From Elephas maximus indicus (taxonomy: Eukaryota; Chordata; Mammalia; Proboscidea; Elephantidae), in the NCBI RefSeq assembly GCF_024166365.1, contig NC_064820.1, positions 146,898,001 to 146,962,000 on the forward strand: a stretch of 64,000 bases of DNA, in the 5' to 3' direction. Numbering within the stretch: position 1 is the stretch's first letter; each line of letters starts with the position of its first letter. The notes below the pieces were generated by a model. It was not told the origin of the DNA. It saw only the letters and a program-made list of their open reading frames with translations, and ran no database searches. Positions 34,236 to 46,288 of this stretch are shown in pieces. The position numbers and the translations under genes are program-made.

Positions 34236-35446
34236 GGACTTACTCTACCCAAAGCAGGGATTCCAGAAAAAGCCCCAAAATTGAGCATCTCCTTCTGTGG
34301 TATCTCCTCCTGATTCTTAGTTATTTGGGGTCTCAGTTCTACAACCTGAAGTCAGCAACCTAAGCTGTGGGGACCCAGGCCAAGGGAGGAGGCCTAGTGG
34401 GGTGACTGCCCCAGGAAGGACCTGAGAGTACAGGGTCACTCAGGAGGTGTTCAAAGGGCTTGCCATAGCCTTTTGTGAGCAGACCAGACATACCACTGCA
34501 GATGCTGAGATGGAGATCGTGAAAGTCCATGCTGAGTTTAGCTCCCCACAACCCTTCCAAGAACTTTGTGTTGCTCAAACCCCCTACAAGCCCCTAGAAG
34601 AAAAAGGGGAGCACATCTTACTGTAGGGTTAAGACAAAGGATGGTGGGGGGGGTAAATGGGGGCCTGCTTTAGAGTTAGCATTGGGCCCCAATTTCACTA
34701 CAATCTTTTTATGTTGTTTGAGCTTTCCCAGACTGTCAGTTCCCTGGTGGCTCAGCTCAACAGCACTCAGGCATGGTCTGGCGCTTGAGAGGTTTCTACT
34801 AATGTTTACCTAATGAGCAGGGTGGGGGAGCTAATGGCCCCACCCGCACCTTTTTTCAGGGAGGAGAGTTCCCCCTCCCAAAAATCTGGATGAACAGGAA
34901 AGAGGACTTCATTGGACCATTCCAGTATTAGGAGGCCCTGAGAGTGCCTTACACTCAGTAAGTGCTTCCTGACCCTTGTTGAAAGGCTGCATGGAGTGGA
35001 GTCTCCTGTCCTGGGAGCAGGATCTGGGTCTGCCTTAAAACCAGATAATCACCCACTGTATGGGCTGAAGAAGCCTCAGGGATGGGCCCAGAGAGGGCAA
35101 AGACCTGCCCTAGGTCACACAGAAGCCCCTGGTGAAGTTGAGTTATTGGCTGGGAGGATAAGCATCAGCTTGGAAGAGTAGGCATTGAAGCTAGCGAGAA
35201 GCAGAGCCTCCCTACCCTCACTGTGTTATACAAACGGGCAAACTGAGTCTTAGAGAAAATCAGTCTCTTGTCCGCCTCACAGCTAACCTGCTGAATCTTG
35301 AATTAGTGGTGTGCTATCGTGCCCACTCCTCTAATCGCTTTCCTTCCCCAGTCCTGAGTTTCTTCACAAGAGCATCGCTGCTCACTCACTCACACATACG
35401 CTCACATCTACTCAAGGTCAGGTGCCCCCATGCTTTGCTGCCTCTA
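34236..35446. other. Mostly unique DNA with small L2 and MIR traces
   Basis: 34938-34985 resembles an L2 3' end (CTCAGTAAGTGCTTCCTGACC). 35080-35160 (AGAGAGGGCAAAGACCTG..GGTCACACAGAAG) resembles reverse MIR. No coding region recognised. Confidence 0.45.
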
Positions 35447-35787
35447 TGGCAGGAGTCAACAGGCTTTTTCTGTAAACGGTCAGATAGTAAATATTTCAGG
35501 CTTTGCCGTCCACTGGTCCACATGGTCTCTGCTGCTGCTACTCATCTCTGCCTTGTAGTGTGAAAGCAGCCATAGACAATATGGATTGAAGGGTGTGGCT
35601 GTGCTCCTTTATTTATGGATGCTAAAATTTGAATTTCATATATAATTTTCACATGTCATGAATATTATTCTTAATTTTGTTTTCAACCATGAAAACTATT
35701 CTTAGTTCATAACCCACTATGAGCTATACAAAAACAGGCATTGGGCCAGTTGTGGACCTCAGGCCATAATTTGCTGGTTCCTTTTCT
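35447..35787 (+). mobile_element. hAT-Charlie type DNA transposon relic
   Basis: Starts ATGGCAGGAGTCAACAGGC and includes GTCAGATAGTAAATATTTCAGG, GTGAAAGCAGCCATAGAC, and a terminal GGCCATAATTTGCTGGTTCC. The ends form an imperfect inverted pair. These blocks are typical of a Charlie-family non-autonomous element. No transposase frame. Confidence 0.82.
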
Positions 35788-36734
35788 AGAATGTGCTGTC
35801 CTGGGGCCCACATTCCCCAAAGTCATACCCCATCCCTATGTCCCAGTTTTCCTTGGACTGAGGGGTTTCCCAGAATGCAGGACTTTTGGTGCTAAACCTG
35901 GGGACAATCTCAGGCAAACCAGGAGAGTTGGCCACCCTAGGTAATCTTAACCCAGAGAGGGGCTGGTTTTAGGAACCAGCCAGCCAGGGTCCTAGTATGG
36001 CCCTCCAGGGCCTGCAGTATATGCTACCCAGTCCTTGGGGTTTGTGGTGGGGCCTTGTCCTGCTCTGACTGGCCCTGGGCTAGGAGATGCCCCCTCCTCC
36101 ATACAGAAAACCTCTGTGGTCTGGGCGCTCTCAAAAGGCAGGAAGTTGAATCATCAGCTCCAGTTAACGTCTCCGGCAGGCAGCCTGTGGGTCTGCCAGG
36201 GTAGCTCAGGGCTCCAGGCCCAGGGGGCTGGCTCAACACTTTGTTTGCCACAGGAGCTGCTTTCTCTGAACAGGAAAGCGCCAGGGTGACACTTCTGAAG
36301 AAATAAGAGTTGTCAAGTCAGGTGGGGAGGGGAGAACTGGACAGCAGGTCACCTATGCTGTCTCCCGGCTCTGTCTGGGTCTCTGGCTCGCTGTGTGGCC
36401 TTCAACAACTCCCTCCCCTCTCTGTTTCTTGGCTTAGGCTTCTACCACAGAAATGCTGATTCTTGAAATCCCTTTGAATTAAGAATGTGGATGGTGACCA
36501 AAGTGAGCCATCCCAGGCCCCTGGAGGACTCACTCTAGCTTGGTTATCAGGGATGCCGGATGCTTTGACATACATCCGTCTCCCACTCAGGCCTGCTCAC
36601 GGGGGAACAGGGCCTGACCTGCAACCTCAGTTCAGGCTTTGAAGGCTTTAGGAAGGCAACAGGTCTGAATTTAGGGGCTTGGAAGGGAGGAGAGGAGAAC
36701 CAGGTTAAAGAGGGATACCCACAGATACTAACGA
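35788..36734. other. Mostly unique DNA
   Basis: No gene recognised. 36370-36450 (CTGGCTCGCTGTGTGGCC..CTCTGTTTCTTGG) resembles a plus-strand MIR core. Confidence 0.4.
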
Positions 36735-36912
36735 TAATAATCATACCACCTGCTGTTTATTAAGCACTCACTAGGTGTCGGCCCCCGATGATCTCATTTG
36801 ATCCTTATCCTTTAAAATAAGGACTATCATTATTTCTATTTTATAAGTGAGGCAAATAAGGCCCAGTGAGGTTAAATGCCTTGCCCAAGGTCACACAGCT
36901 ACCAAGTTGTGG
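36735..36912 (-). mobile_element. MIR (mammalian-wide SINE), minus orientation
   Basis: Contains CTGTTTATTAAGCACTCACTAGGTG, TTATTTCTATTTTATAAGTGAGG and GCCCAAGGTCACACAGCTA, the classical reverse MIR order. Confidence 0.9.
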
Positions 36913-38792
36913 AACTGGCATTAACAGCTGTGTTAGACTGTGGCTTTGGGGGATGGGGACTGGAAGCTACAGATCAGGAAGCCCGTAGGTGGCAGGCTAT
37001 GAGGGATGAGCTTTCCACCGAAGTCAAGTGTAGGGCAGGAGGAGAAAGTACTCTTCCTTCCTGGTGCTGCACAAGGACCTCCAGTGAACACTAAGACGTC
37101 TGGCTCCTGGGCTTTGGCTGGGCTTGGGGATTTTGCCCTAGGACAAGGCAGATCACACCCTGCAGAGTTTCCAGATGGTCTCTGAGGGCTGGGGAGGAAA
37201 TTGGATGCGCAGCAGGATTTTGCTGCAGAGCTGGAGCTGTGCACTTACTCTCTGAGCAAAGACAGCTGACCCTGTTCCAAGGGTGCCCCTTGGATGTCTG
37301 TATACCACTGCCCCACCTAGCATGGGTGCCAGGCTCAGGGTTCAAGCCTTTCAACACGTCCTGCTTGAACTCCTTCCTCACTTGTGAGGGAGGGGACAGT
37401 CACAGGTTGGTAGGGTCGGACTACTATTAGCAGAGGACCAAACCCATGAGGGGTTAGTAGAGCCACTGGCAGGGTATGCTTCCAGTGTGGAAGCAGCCTC
37501 CAATCTAGGTGTCCTCAGTAACCCAGGGGATGGACGATCCTGGGGGAGGAGGCTAACTCAGCTGTCCCAGGCCACTGAGTGGACCCCAATGTGGGCTCAG
37601 GCCAGGGCCTGGAGATGCCTTCTTTCCCATGGGCAGCAGGTTCAAAGTCAGGCTTAGCCAAACCCCTGGGCAGTCCTTATCCTCTCTGGGTCACGCTTTT
37701 TTATTTTATTTATGTTGTTATATGAGCACTGGCTTGGATTGGTAAGCTTGGGGGTTCAGAGGCTTCATTAGCCTGAAGACCTACTAGGGATGGAGCTGGG
37801 GGCCCTGGAACCTGGCTGCAGGGGCTGAGGCTAACCTCCTGAACCTCACCTGGGCCTGCACTGGACACCCAGTCCTCAGGAGCCAAAGATATTCTTGCAG
37901 ATATTTGGCTTCCATTACCTGACTATTTTGGGCAGCCCTGAGCTAGACTTGATTATTGCAAATCTGAAATAGTTTTTTGTTAGACATGGCCTGGCTCATC
38001 TTCCACATGAGCCATTTTAGGTCCCTTGGGGTCTTGTGGTGAGCATACTCCCCATCCTCCCCTCCAGCCCCTATGGCAGGAAAAGAGGAACAGCCCAGGC
38101 AGCCCAGCCTCATCAGGGCCTCATGACCTGAAGTATGAGCTCCACTAGTATATGTGGGGCTGAGGGGAAGGGCAGCCCAGTGCCTCCAGCTAGGCCTTCG
38201 CCCTGCCCCCTTCCCTGCCTCAGCCCTGGCCCAGCCCCCAGCTCCTCCCCAAGGAGAAAGAGCAGAACAGGACTGGCCAGTTGAGGACACTGTGGGCCTG
38301 GGCCTAGGGAGTGACAGTTCTGGGCCTCTCCCTGCTTCGTTTGAGTGCCAGGCTGGGTAAGCAGCCTGGGAAGGTCCAAAGGCCACCAACAGCCCAGTGG
38401 CTGGGAGCACACGGAGGGGGATGTTCTCCAGCCAGGGAGGTGCTGGATGGCGGTAGGAAGGAGAGAAGGAAGAGACTGAGCTTAGTGCTATCCTGGGGCT
38501 TGAGTGTACTTCTGCCTGGGCAGGGCAGGGCAGGGCCAGCCCCAGGGCTGCCTCAGCTCCCCTCCCCACCCCAGCCTGCTGCCTCTGGACACAGCTCTGC
38601 AGGATATCTCTGTCTTCTTCAGCCCCTCCTGCTCTTGGGTGGCAAGTCTCCTGCAGGACTTCAGTGATATGTCACCAGGCTTCCAGGCACCCGGAGGCAA
38701 GTCCCTGTCTTAATACTCATAGCAGAGGCTCCCCTCCTGCCCTTATAGGGTAGATGCCCTCAGACTTGCTAATGGTGGAATTTCAGACACAT
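36913..38792. other. GC-rich unique DNA, no gene recognised
   Basis: The longest frame is 208 codons on the minus strand (37943-38569). It is proline/alanine-rich, overlaps frames on both strands and has no recognised domain, so it looks like a chance frame. No splice-defined exon was evident. Confidence 0.4.
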
Positions 38793-38804
38793 GGCAGGTG
38801 GGTG

Positions 38805-38958
38805 GGAAACCCTGGTGGCGTAGTGAAGAACCATGGCTGCTACTCAAAAGGTTGGCAGTTTGAATCCACCAGGCACTCCTTGGAAACCCTATTGGGCAGT
38901 TCTACTTTGTCCTGTAGGGTCACTATGAGTTGGAATCGACTCCAAGGCAATGGATTTT
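38805..38958 (+). mobile_element. AfroSINE, plus orientation
   Basis: Perfect 12-bp duplication GGCAGGTGGGTG at 38793-38804 and 38959-38970. The perfect repeat suggests a comparatively recent insertion. Confidence 0.95.
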
Positions 38959-38970
38959 GGCAGGTGGGTG

Positions 38971-39649
38971 TGGGAGATGGTTTGGGCCAAAGAGCCCTTT
39001 GTAAGCCCTTCAAATGGCCTCAGGTGGACAGTGCTCCCCTTCAGCCCTGGACATGGGCCTCCAAGTGGTGAGTGGGGGAGATGAGGACCTCAAAACTCCC
39101 AGGGAGCTCCTGAGAGACGGAATGTGGCTCAGAGCAGGGAAGACTGTGCAACAGTCAGAGTGGTTTGGGGCTGGATGGCTCTGCCTGGGGCCGGGGGAGG
39201 GGGGAGGGGTAGGGGCCGAGGGCACCATCATGGTGTCACCCAAGCACAGAGTGAGAACCTGGCAGGGATGCGTCAGATGGCATTTGGAAAGTTGAGGGGC
39301 TGGACTCAAGGCCTCAGGCTCCCTGATCCTGAGCTTGGCACAAGGTGGGAAGGAGGCTGAAGGGAACAAGTGAAAAGATGCCCACCTGGGTGCTGCGTTA
39401 TAGACTGTTTTCCGAAATCAAAGGCAGGCAACAGCACTTCCAAGTCAATGTCAGTGGACTTCCTGAAGAGGTGGGGCTGCAGATTGAGAAAGGAAAGGAG
39501 TCAAGGCAGGAGGACTGTGGGAACAAAAGTCTCCAGGTGGGAACCTGCCAGACAGGTGTAGGGACCAGGGAGCCACAAGCGGGGAAATGTGCAGAAAGGT
39601 TGTGGGTGATGAGGTGGCAAACAGTGGAGAGCACTGGCCCCGAGTTCCA
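38971..39649. other. Unassigned DNA
   Basis: No recognisable repeat or gene; overlapping short frames only. A G-rich run lies near 39190-39214. Confidence 0.4.
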
Positions 39650-39945
39650 TGCCCTTCCATGCCTTTGCCAGGCTAGCTTTTCTGCCCAGAATGCCCTTCT
39701 ACTCTATCCCTTCTAGCTGGCCCTCACACTGTCTGCACAACCCATCATCTCCATCTGGGCAGAATTGAGTGCAGCTTCTTTATGCTTCCACCACTGTGTG
39801 CCCCATCTCTGAGCAATCCAATTAATTTGTAAGGTTTGTTTTCCAGCCTGTCTCCCCCATTAGGCTGTAGGCTCCTTCAGGGCAGGGCCTGACCTGTAGT
39901 ACGAAGGCACGGTGCCTGGTACTGAATGGATGAATGAAAGAGTAG
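39650..39945 (+). mobile_element. L2 3' region
   Basis: CCTTTGCCAGGCTAGC..CTGCCCAGAATGCCC and, further on, GGCTCCTTCAGGGCAGGGCC..GTGCCTGGTACTGAATGGATG are the 3' L2 signature. Confidence 0.85.
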
Positions 39946-40384
39946 TCAAAGGGTAATGAGCCCCTACCGGGAGGGGTGTCATCTTCTGCTTTGCAGCCTA
40001 GCCTCAAAAGAAGCTACAGTATTATTCACACAGGCTGCTCCCATCTCCTCCAATCTCCAGTTCCTTCCTGGCCTTGCGTGAGTCTGAATAACTTGAGGAA
40101 AATCCTAGCCTTCCCTTTCAATCAGGCCATTGGCCCTTGGAGTTTGCCGCAACATAACTGTTCAGGTCCCTCCAACAAGGGGACTGTGTCTGTGGCCCGA
40201 TGAGTCATGCTTCATCCTGCAGCCTTGGGCGGGACTCAGAGCTGGGGAGAGTGCCAGCCAGGGCAGGCTAGGAGCTTGGACATCCCCGTCGCCCCAACCA
40301 GTTCTCAGGAACGGAGTGTACTCATGGTTTCAGGACAAAAATCTGGAAGCAGGGAGGCTACTCTCGTTTGGACTGAGACCTCAG
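39946..40384. other. Unique DNA with an AP-1/MARE-like site
   Basis: No gene recognised. GATGAGTCATGC near 40200 matches an AP-1/MAF core. Whether it is used is unknown. Confidence 0.35.
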
Positions 40385-40515
40385 TGAGGAAAAGGAGCAG
40401 GCAGAGGAAACAGCAAGTACAAAGGCCCTGAGGTAGAAATGAGTTTGTCTTGATCAAGAAATGAAAAGAAGGCAGGGGAAGCTGGAGCACGGTGAAACAG
40501 AGGTCAGTGGTAGGA
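40385..40515 (-). mobile_element. L2 fragment, minus orientation
   Basis: AGGCAGAGGAAACAGCAAGTACAAAGGCCCTGAGG.. is the reverse of the L2 3' block seen at 48325-48360. Confidence 0.75.
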
Positions 40516-40684
40516 CATGTGATTAGACTGGGCTCCACCTGGATAATCCGGGATTATCTTGACATCTCAAGGTCCTAATTAAATCACATCTGCAAAGTCC
40601 CGATTGCCATGTAAGGTAACATATTCACAGGTTCTAGGGATTAGGATGTGAGCATCTTTGGGAGGCCATTATTCTGCCTACCTT
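40516..40684 (-). mobile_element. MLT1-type MaLR LTR fragment, minus orientation
   Basis: Reverse of the 5' part of an MLT1 LTR: GGTAACATATTCACAGGTTC, GGATTAGGATGTGAGCATC and CATTATTCTGCCTACC. It is an older, different MaLR subfamily from the LTRs at 15.8-33.5 kb. Confidence 0.85.
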
Positions 40685-41480
40685 AATATCTCATCCTCTC
40701 ATCTGTTTCTTTTGCTCTGTGGCTACGTTTCTGTTTACCTGTCTAACTACATATTTGGAATCTGACCATGCATCTATTGGCCTGTCACCTGATCACAATT
40801 TCTCTCTCGTCTTACCCCTTTATCAAGTATCAACAAGTTATTTATCAGTCATCAATCTTTCATTCCTGTATGGCTTTACCCTTTCGATTATATCACCCCT
40901 CAGGCATCTACCTAATAAACAGCCTTTTATGATCCAACCTGCTCTCAATCTATCGTTCACTTGCCCTATGTCCACGATGAAATATCAGTCATCTCATTCT
41001 GTATTTGCACATGTGTCTTATGTGTGGACTTTCTTTCTCAATGTCCTCAAGTAAGTTTAAAAAATATTCACTCAGTGCTTGCCATGTGCTCAATTCTATG
41101 TCATGTATGGGTAAAATAAGGGACTGATGACACCTCTAGTAGCCATACAGGGTCCTCTTTCATTATCATCATCATCATCAATGCATTATCGCCAATCCAT
41201 GCACACTGTCTTATTTTCTGTTACCCACATAGGGGCCATTTTTATATGGACCTTCTAGCCAAATCCAGACTGTTCCAGTTTGCCTTTTGCTCACTAGTCA
41301 TGTTGTGGGTGCATAAATAATGCAGACTCATTTTAACTTGATCTTAGACAAAGTGTGGGTAGAAAAGTATATCTGCTGGGCAAGCATCTTGTGTATCAAA
41401 TAAGAAATCCTGAAGTTAAATGAAGATTATTTTTAGGTGGTCTGAGCAAGTAGTACAGAAGATGGGGACTTCAGAGATAC
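40685..41480. other. Unassigned DNA with an (ATC)n run
   Basis: No gene recognised. A short CAT/ATC trinucleotide run lies at 41164-41181. A small L2/MIR-like trace is at 41065-41100. Confidence 0.4.
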
Positions 41481-41512
41481 GGCATCAGGCATGTGTGGGC
41501 ACATGCAGACAC

Positions 41513-41627
41513 ACAACACACACACGCACATGGTACACACAAACCCGCACGTGCACATACAAGCACATGTGCACAAGCTTCACTCTCTTCCCTCTGCCCC
41601 CACAGTAATGGTTCCTTCCCACCCCCA

Positions 41628-41658
<31 letters not shown>

Positions 41659-41660
41659 GG
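41513..41660. repeat. Degenerate and pure (CA)n microsatellite
   Basis: Interrupted CA/CACG repeats at 41513-41570 and a purer run at 41631-41659. Frames through here are threonine/histidine repeats and not genes. Confidence 0.93.
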
Positions 41661-43390
41661 GCAAAAGCAGACACTTCAGCACTGACTCACATCCTATCTC
41701 ATCTTGTTTCCACCATAGGAATCTCACCTCCCCTCCTAGGCTGTGAGGTCTTCCAGGGCAAGAATGGGCACACCCTTCCAGCCTGGCCAGCCAGAGAGGG
41801 CTGGACACCAGGAGCTGCATGTCTTTACTTAAGCTCTGGGGACAGTGAAGGATCAGAGAGATAAGGGGCTCCAGGGCAGCCCCCACTTCTCATCACAGTC
41901 CTCGCTGCTCCCCAGGAGCCTGCCTCTCCTGCCCCACCTGCATGCCAGGACGATGTAGGGTTTCCTTTTTGAGTAGAACTGTCCTAGAGGAGCTGTGTTA
42001 GGTGGATAATCTGCCTGGAGCTGGCCTAGCTGGGGATCAAGCTCGACAAGAATTCTCTTGTTTCCAAGCATCTCTATCACATCCAATACCAGTTTCTTTC
42101 CAAGCCTCTGGCTGGAGATTCAGCACACTTGGAGGCAGCCTGCCACCTGCCAGAGCTGTGGATCCAGGATGTCCTGCAGTCATAGTGCCCAAGGCCACCC
42201 CAGGCTCACAAGTCACTTTGTCCAAGGCCCTAAGGGAGGAACAATTTGCTCACTAGTGCCTTCAGGAGGCTCCCAAGGCAACCACACTTGCGCCCTGGAG
42301 CACTTCCTGGCAGTGGGATGCAGGTCAAGGCCAGGACACCGTTAATGAGGCCTTGAGTTGGGGGAAGTATCTCAGGGCCAGCTGGGGCTGCTGCTTCTGG
42401 TCCTAGACTATGAGCCCTGATCCTGTCCACATAATTGATCCCATCCAAATCCAATGTATGCCCTCCCCATCCTGTGGTCCCCTCAGGGCCGTGACATAAT
42501 CTAACACCTCTCTATAGCTTGAAGCCAGCCTGAGGTTGGGCTCAGGGCAGCCAAGAGAAGGGCATGCAGAACAGAGCTACACCAGCATGCAGAACACAGC
42601 TCACACCAGCATCCCTGCCAGCCCAGCCCAGAGCCCAAGCCCCAGCCTCGGGCAGTCTCCACTTTTCTCATGCCCAGTCCAGAGTCTTCCCTCAGGGGGC
42701 TGTTATGAACTGTTCGGGGCCTGCCAGGTAATGAATTTTCCCTACCTTGGCTCTGTCCCAGGAGCCAGGCAAAGCCAGGAATTTCCCCAGGCCAGTGTGT
42801 TGGGAAGAAAAGCCACTCCACCTGTAGGAGGGGACTCCTTCAGGATACCACACCACGCAGAGACTTACTTCTCTCGTCCCAGACTGTTCCCAGACACAGC
42901 CCGGCCCATGTCAAGTCCCAGCAGGCTGAAAGTCAAGCAGGGCCTCTCTGTGCCCCTGTTGGAGTTCAACCTTCATGAGAAGGTTCTGAAATGGATTTAG
43001 AATCTGAAGCTGGTCCAGTTGGAGCAGCCCAGAGAAACCTGACCCTGGGGTCCAGAGAAGGCCAAAAAGGCCTTAGGCCATACAGGGGTCAGCCCTGGAG
43101 CTAGATCTGAGGGCAGGCTGGAGGACAGGCTTCCTGCCCCTCCCCTCCAAGACCACTCTCTAGCCCATCATCGGGCAAGGGGAGCACATCTCCCAACCCC
43201 CCTCAGTCTTTGCTTCTGTCCCTGAAGGATTCCAAACACATGTGGTAGCAACCAGCACTGTCCAAATGCAGAGGGCCTCCTGGGGATCCCCCAACCTCAA
43301 CCACAGGGTCAGCTCTTCCTCTCCATCTCCACGGCCCTCCCTGGCTCCCAAGCTCACTCCCTACACTCTAATACCGGCATCTGGTTTCCA
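41661..43390. other. Mostly unique DNA
   Basis: No gene identified; several overlapping frames of 60-154 codons lack domains. A 23/24-bp imperfect tandem pair (ATGCAGAACA..CACCAGC) lies at 42563-42610. Confidence 0.4.
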
Positions 43391-43690
43391 ATTTGGTGGG
43401 TATCTTTCCAGACCTTTTTTTCCCGTGAAATTACATATACGTGCGTGTCTGTGTGTTCCTATAAAAGTGTAGACTTCTGTTTCATAGGTTTTTTAAATTG
43501 TGGGATCATCAATGCATTATCGGGATCATATTATTATTATTATTATTTTTATACCTATTACCCTGAAGCTTGTTTTCCACTTACACTGGGGTTTATTTAG
43601 CCAATCCTTTAGAGGTGAATGTTCAAGTTGTTTCCTGTCTTTTGCTGTTACAGTGTTGTAACAAATATCCTTAAACAGGTCTCCTTGTGC
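43391..43690 (-). mobile_element. Old L1/HAL1-like fragment
   Basis: GGGTATCTTTCCAGACC.., (ATT)n at 43530-43548, then TTTATTTAGCCAATCC..TGTTTCCTG..TTTTGCTGTTACAG..AATATCC resembles reverse L1-type 3' text. Confidence 0.55.
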
Positions 43691-44388
43691 CCACACCAGG
43701 TGCTGGGCAGGATGGCAGCGGCAGGGTGGAGGGGGGAGGGCGGGACTCCTAGTACTCCAGGGTCAAAAGGCCTCTTCATCTTCCCCACAAGTGGTTTACC
43801 TCCCTCTCATCTCCTCCCTCCAACCTGGGACAACAGCAGGGTCTCACCTTTTACCCTCAAGATGCTCACTAATATATTTTATTGTACAAAGGGCAGTTCC
43901 CTCCTCAGGAGGGACTTGGCCTACTGTTGGCATCATGTTCTACAGCCCCCTGGTTCTGTGAGCCAGGCAGACACCATTCATCTCTGGAACACCCTCCACT
44001 CTCCCCTCTCATCTGAAATGCCATCTACACACAGGCCCATCTCCAGGTCTTTCTCAAGAAACTTCCCCTGACCATTCTACCCCACCAGGCTCCTACTAGT
44101 GCTTTACCGGGACCATCTTGCATATGCTTAGGGCCTGTCTTCCTAAATGGGCTGAAGACCCTAGCTCTGAGACTTCACCTATACCCAACACTGCCCTAGG
44201 ACAGAGCCTTGCTTGTGTAGCTGCTTGTCAGATGCATGTTGCTTCTAATAAAGTCGATCTACCTCTAACTAGACTCTGAACTCATCAGTAAATATACCGT
44301 CAGATGGGGGAAGATTTGCTCTGATTTTTCAGAAACTCTGGGAAAATGCAGAAAACTTTATCTCACCTGGGTGAGATTTTGCCTGTAT
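43691..44388 (+). mobile_element. Probable L2 remnant within unassigned DNA
   Basis: About 43915-44265 has the composition and word order of a decayed L2 3' region (CTCTGGAACACCCTCC, AAACTTCCCCTGACCATTC). The rest is unassigned. Confidence 0.45.
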
Positions 44389-44401
44389 TGTTTAGGGCTG
44401 G

Positions 44402-44576
44402 AAACACTGGTGGCGTAGTGGTTAACAGCTACAGCTGTTAACCAAAAAGGTCGGCAGTTTGAATCCACCAGGTGCTCCTTGGAAATTCTATGGGGCAGTT
44501 CTACTATGTCCTACAGGGTCACTATGAGTCAGAATTGACTTGAAGGCAGTGGGTTTGGGTTTTTTTTTGTTGTTGT
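44402..44576 (+). mobile_element. AfroSINE, plus orientation
   Basis: Full head to T-rich tail, ending TTTGGGTTTTTTTTTGTTG. Flanks TGTTTAGGGCTGG and TGTTCAGAGTTGG are a diverged duplication. Confidence 0.92.
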
Positions 44577-44589
44577 TGTTCAGAGTTGG

Positions 44590-45397
44590 AGCCACAGCCT
44601 TTGGTTATTGGTGGTTTTCAGCTTGGATAGGGTTCCTTCCCTCAAGCTCAGGGTGGGGTGTCTCACACTTCGACTCTGGTTGAGCTGACTTGGCTGGAGT
44701 CACTGCCTGCTGCCAGTTTCTGGGGAGGTGTTTGGAGGCCCCAGGGAACTTCATTGCCATCTGCGGCCACTGGGCTGAGCCTGAGAGTCTGAGAAGGGAC
44801 AGGTGGCCTGGCTGGCATGTCATTCAGACGGATCCTGGGGCTGGTCAGTGCCATCTCTGAACCAGCTGGCAAAGGCTCTAGAGGGGTGTCTGTCCCGGGC
44901 ATGCATTTGTGGTGCTCCCTAGTAACAGCCAAGTCTGGATCTTGCCAGGGCAGGGTGTTCAGCCACAAACACAGCTCTGGGCAGCTCGTCTCCCTGTTGC
45001 AAACCCTAGCTGCAGCCTCTGCCTGTAGCTGGGGAGGCAGAAGCTGCTGGATTTGTTCTCTCCCAACCACACCAGCTTACGAGTTTTGCACGCTGCTTGG
45101 CACATAGTAGATCCCCAGGAAATAATTGCTGAATGACCAACAGAATGAATGTTCATCCTTGCTTAGAGGAGCCCACCTAATGCCACTGACTATATGTGGG
45201 CGAGGAAGTGCTGGATTCCGGAAACAGAGGAGACGGAAGAAAGTATGAGCAAACCTCACCTACATAGGTACAATCAGCAAGTCTTCAGAGGGCTTCCCAG
45301 ATACCACCCTTTCCCTTCATGATTCCCAGGAATTCCCCAGGAACCCTAAGGTTAGGGCAGGTGTTGTGACCCAATTTTCCTAACCCTGTAAACTTGT
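44590..45397. other. Unique DNA with an L2 tail
   Basis: No gene recognised; a minus-strand frame at 44663-45070 has no domain. 45085-45150 (GCTTGGCACATAGTAG..GCTGAATGA) is an L2 3' end. Confidence 0.45.
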
Positions 45398-45563
45398 GCT
45401 ACTTCAAGTGTGGTCCATGAACCAGCAGTATTAGCAGCATCTGGAGCTTGTTAGAAATGCAGACCCTCAGGCTCCACCTCAGACTTGCCAGATCAGAAAG
45501 TGCACTTTAACAAGATCCCAGATGACTGGTGTGCACGTTATCATTGGAGAAGCACTGGCCTAA
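45398..45563 (+). mobile_element. MER5A-type hAT element
   Basis: TCAAGTGTGGTCCATGAACCAGC, GAGCTTGTTAGAAATGCAGACC, CAGAAAGTGC..TTTAACAAGATCCC and TGGAGAAGCACTG reproduce the MER5A layout. Non-autonomous and short as usual. Confidence 0.9.
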
Positions 45564-45694
45564 GCAGCTAGAGAGGGAACATGGGCCAGAAACCCAAATG
45601 AGGACTTCCCACCTGGCACAGAAGTGGGCTGCTGAGGAGCAAGACTACAACTAGGTTTTCTGCCTGCCTTGATGACTCAGTCAGATCATTGAGT

Positions 45695-45790
45695 CAGGTT
45701 ATTTCCTGTGTCTCTAGCCCTTGAATACTACCTGGAACATAGTAGGCACCCGATAAATATTCCATGAATGAATGCTGAATGATGCTATTT
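45695..45790 (+). mobile_element. L2 3' end
   Basis: CTGGAACATAGTAGGCACCCG..AAATATTCCATGAATGAATG is the L2 terminal motif. Confidence 0.8.
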
Positions 45791-45934
45791 TCTCCATTCA
45801 GGGAGCTTTTGCTTAGGTATGCTGGACCTCTCCCTCTGGACATAAGCTGCAAGTTATTTGAGGGGATTTTTGTTCCCAACAAGGGCTTCTGGTTGTTGTC
45901 TAATGAGCAATTACTGAGTGCCAAGCCAGTCTTG

Positions 45935-46140
45935 GTATCATATGGACATGCTCTCTGTGTTTCACAAAATGTGGTTCAAGGCTAAGGGCATCAAGAATGA
46001 CTAGGTATTTATTAAAAATGAAGATTCCTGGGTGCTGTCGCCGACTCACCCATTGAGAACATTTGGAATGAAGCCCAGCAATCTGCATTTTTAACAAGCA
46101 TTCCTGGCACACTAAAGTTTCAAAATTATTGCATATGTAG
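45935..46140. mobile_element. Second MER5-like hAT relic
   Basis: AAAAATGAAGATTCCTGGG..GGAATGAAGCCCAGCAATCTGC..TTTTTAACAAGC matches the MER5/MER58 type layout. Ends are worn. Confidence 0.65.
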
Positions 46141-46288
46141 TTTATAGGCATCTCTAGTGATGCAAATGCTTAACAAGTTCTGCTGTGAACCAAAAGGTTG
46201 GAAGTTCAAGTCCACTCAGAGGTGCCTCAGAAGAAAGGCCTGGCAATCTACTTCTAAAAAATTCGTCGTTGAAAACACTATGGAGACT

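Noticed and set aside
37943-38569. 208-codon minus-strand frame
   Set aside because: Low-complexity composition, no domain, competing frames on the other strand and no splice context.
41491-41864. Histidine/threonine-rich frames of 64-133 codons
   Set aside because: They are translations of a (CA)n microsatellite.
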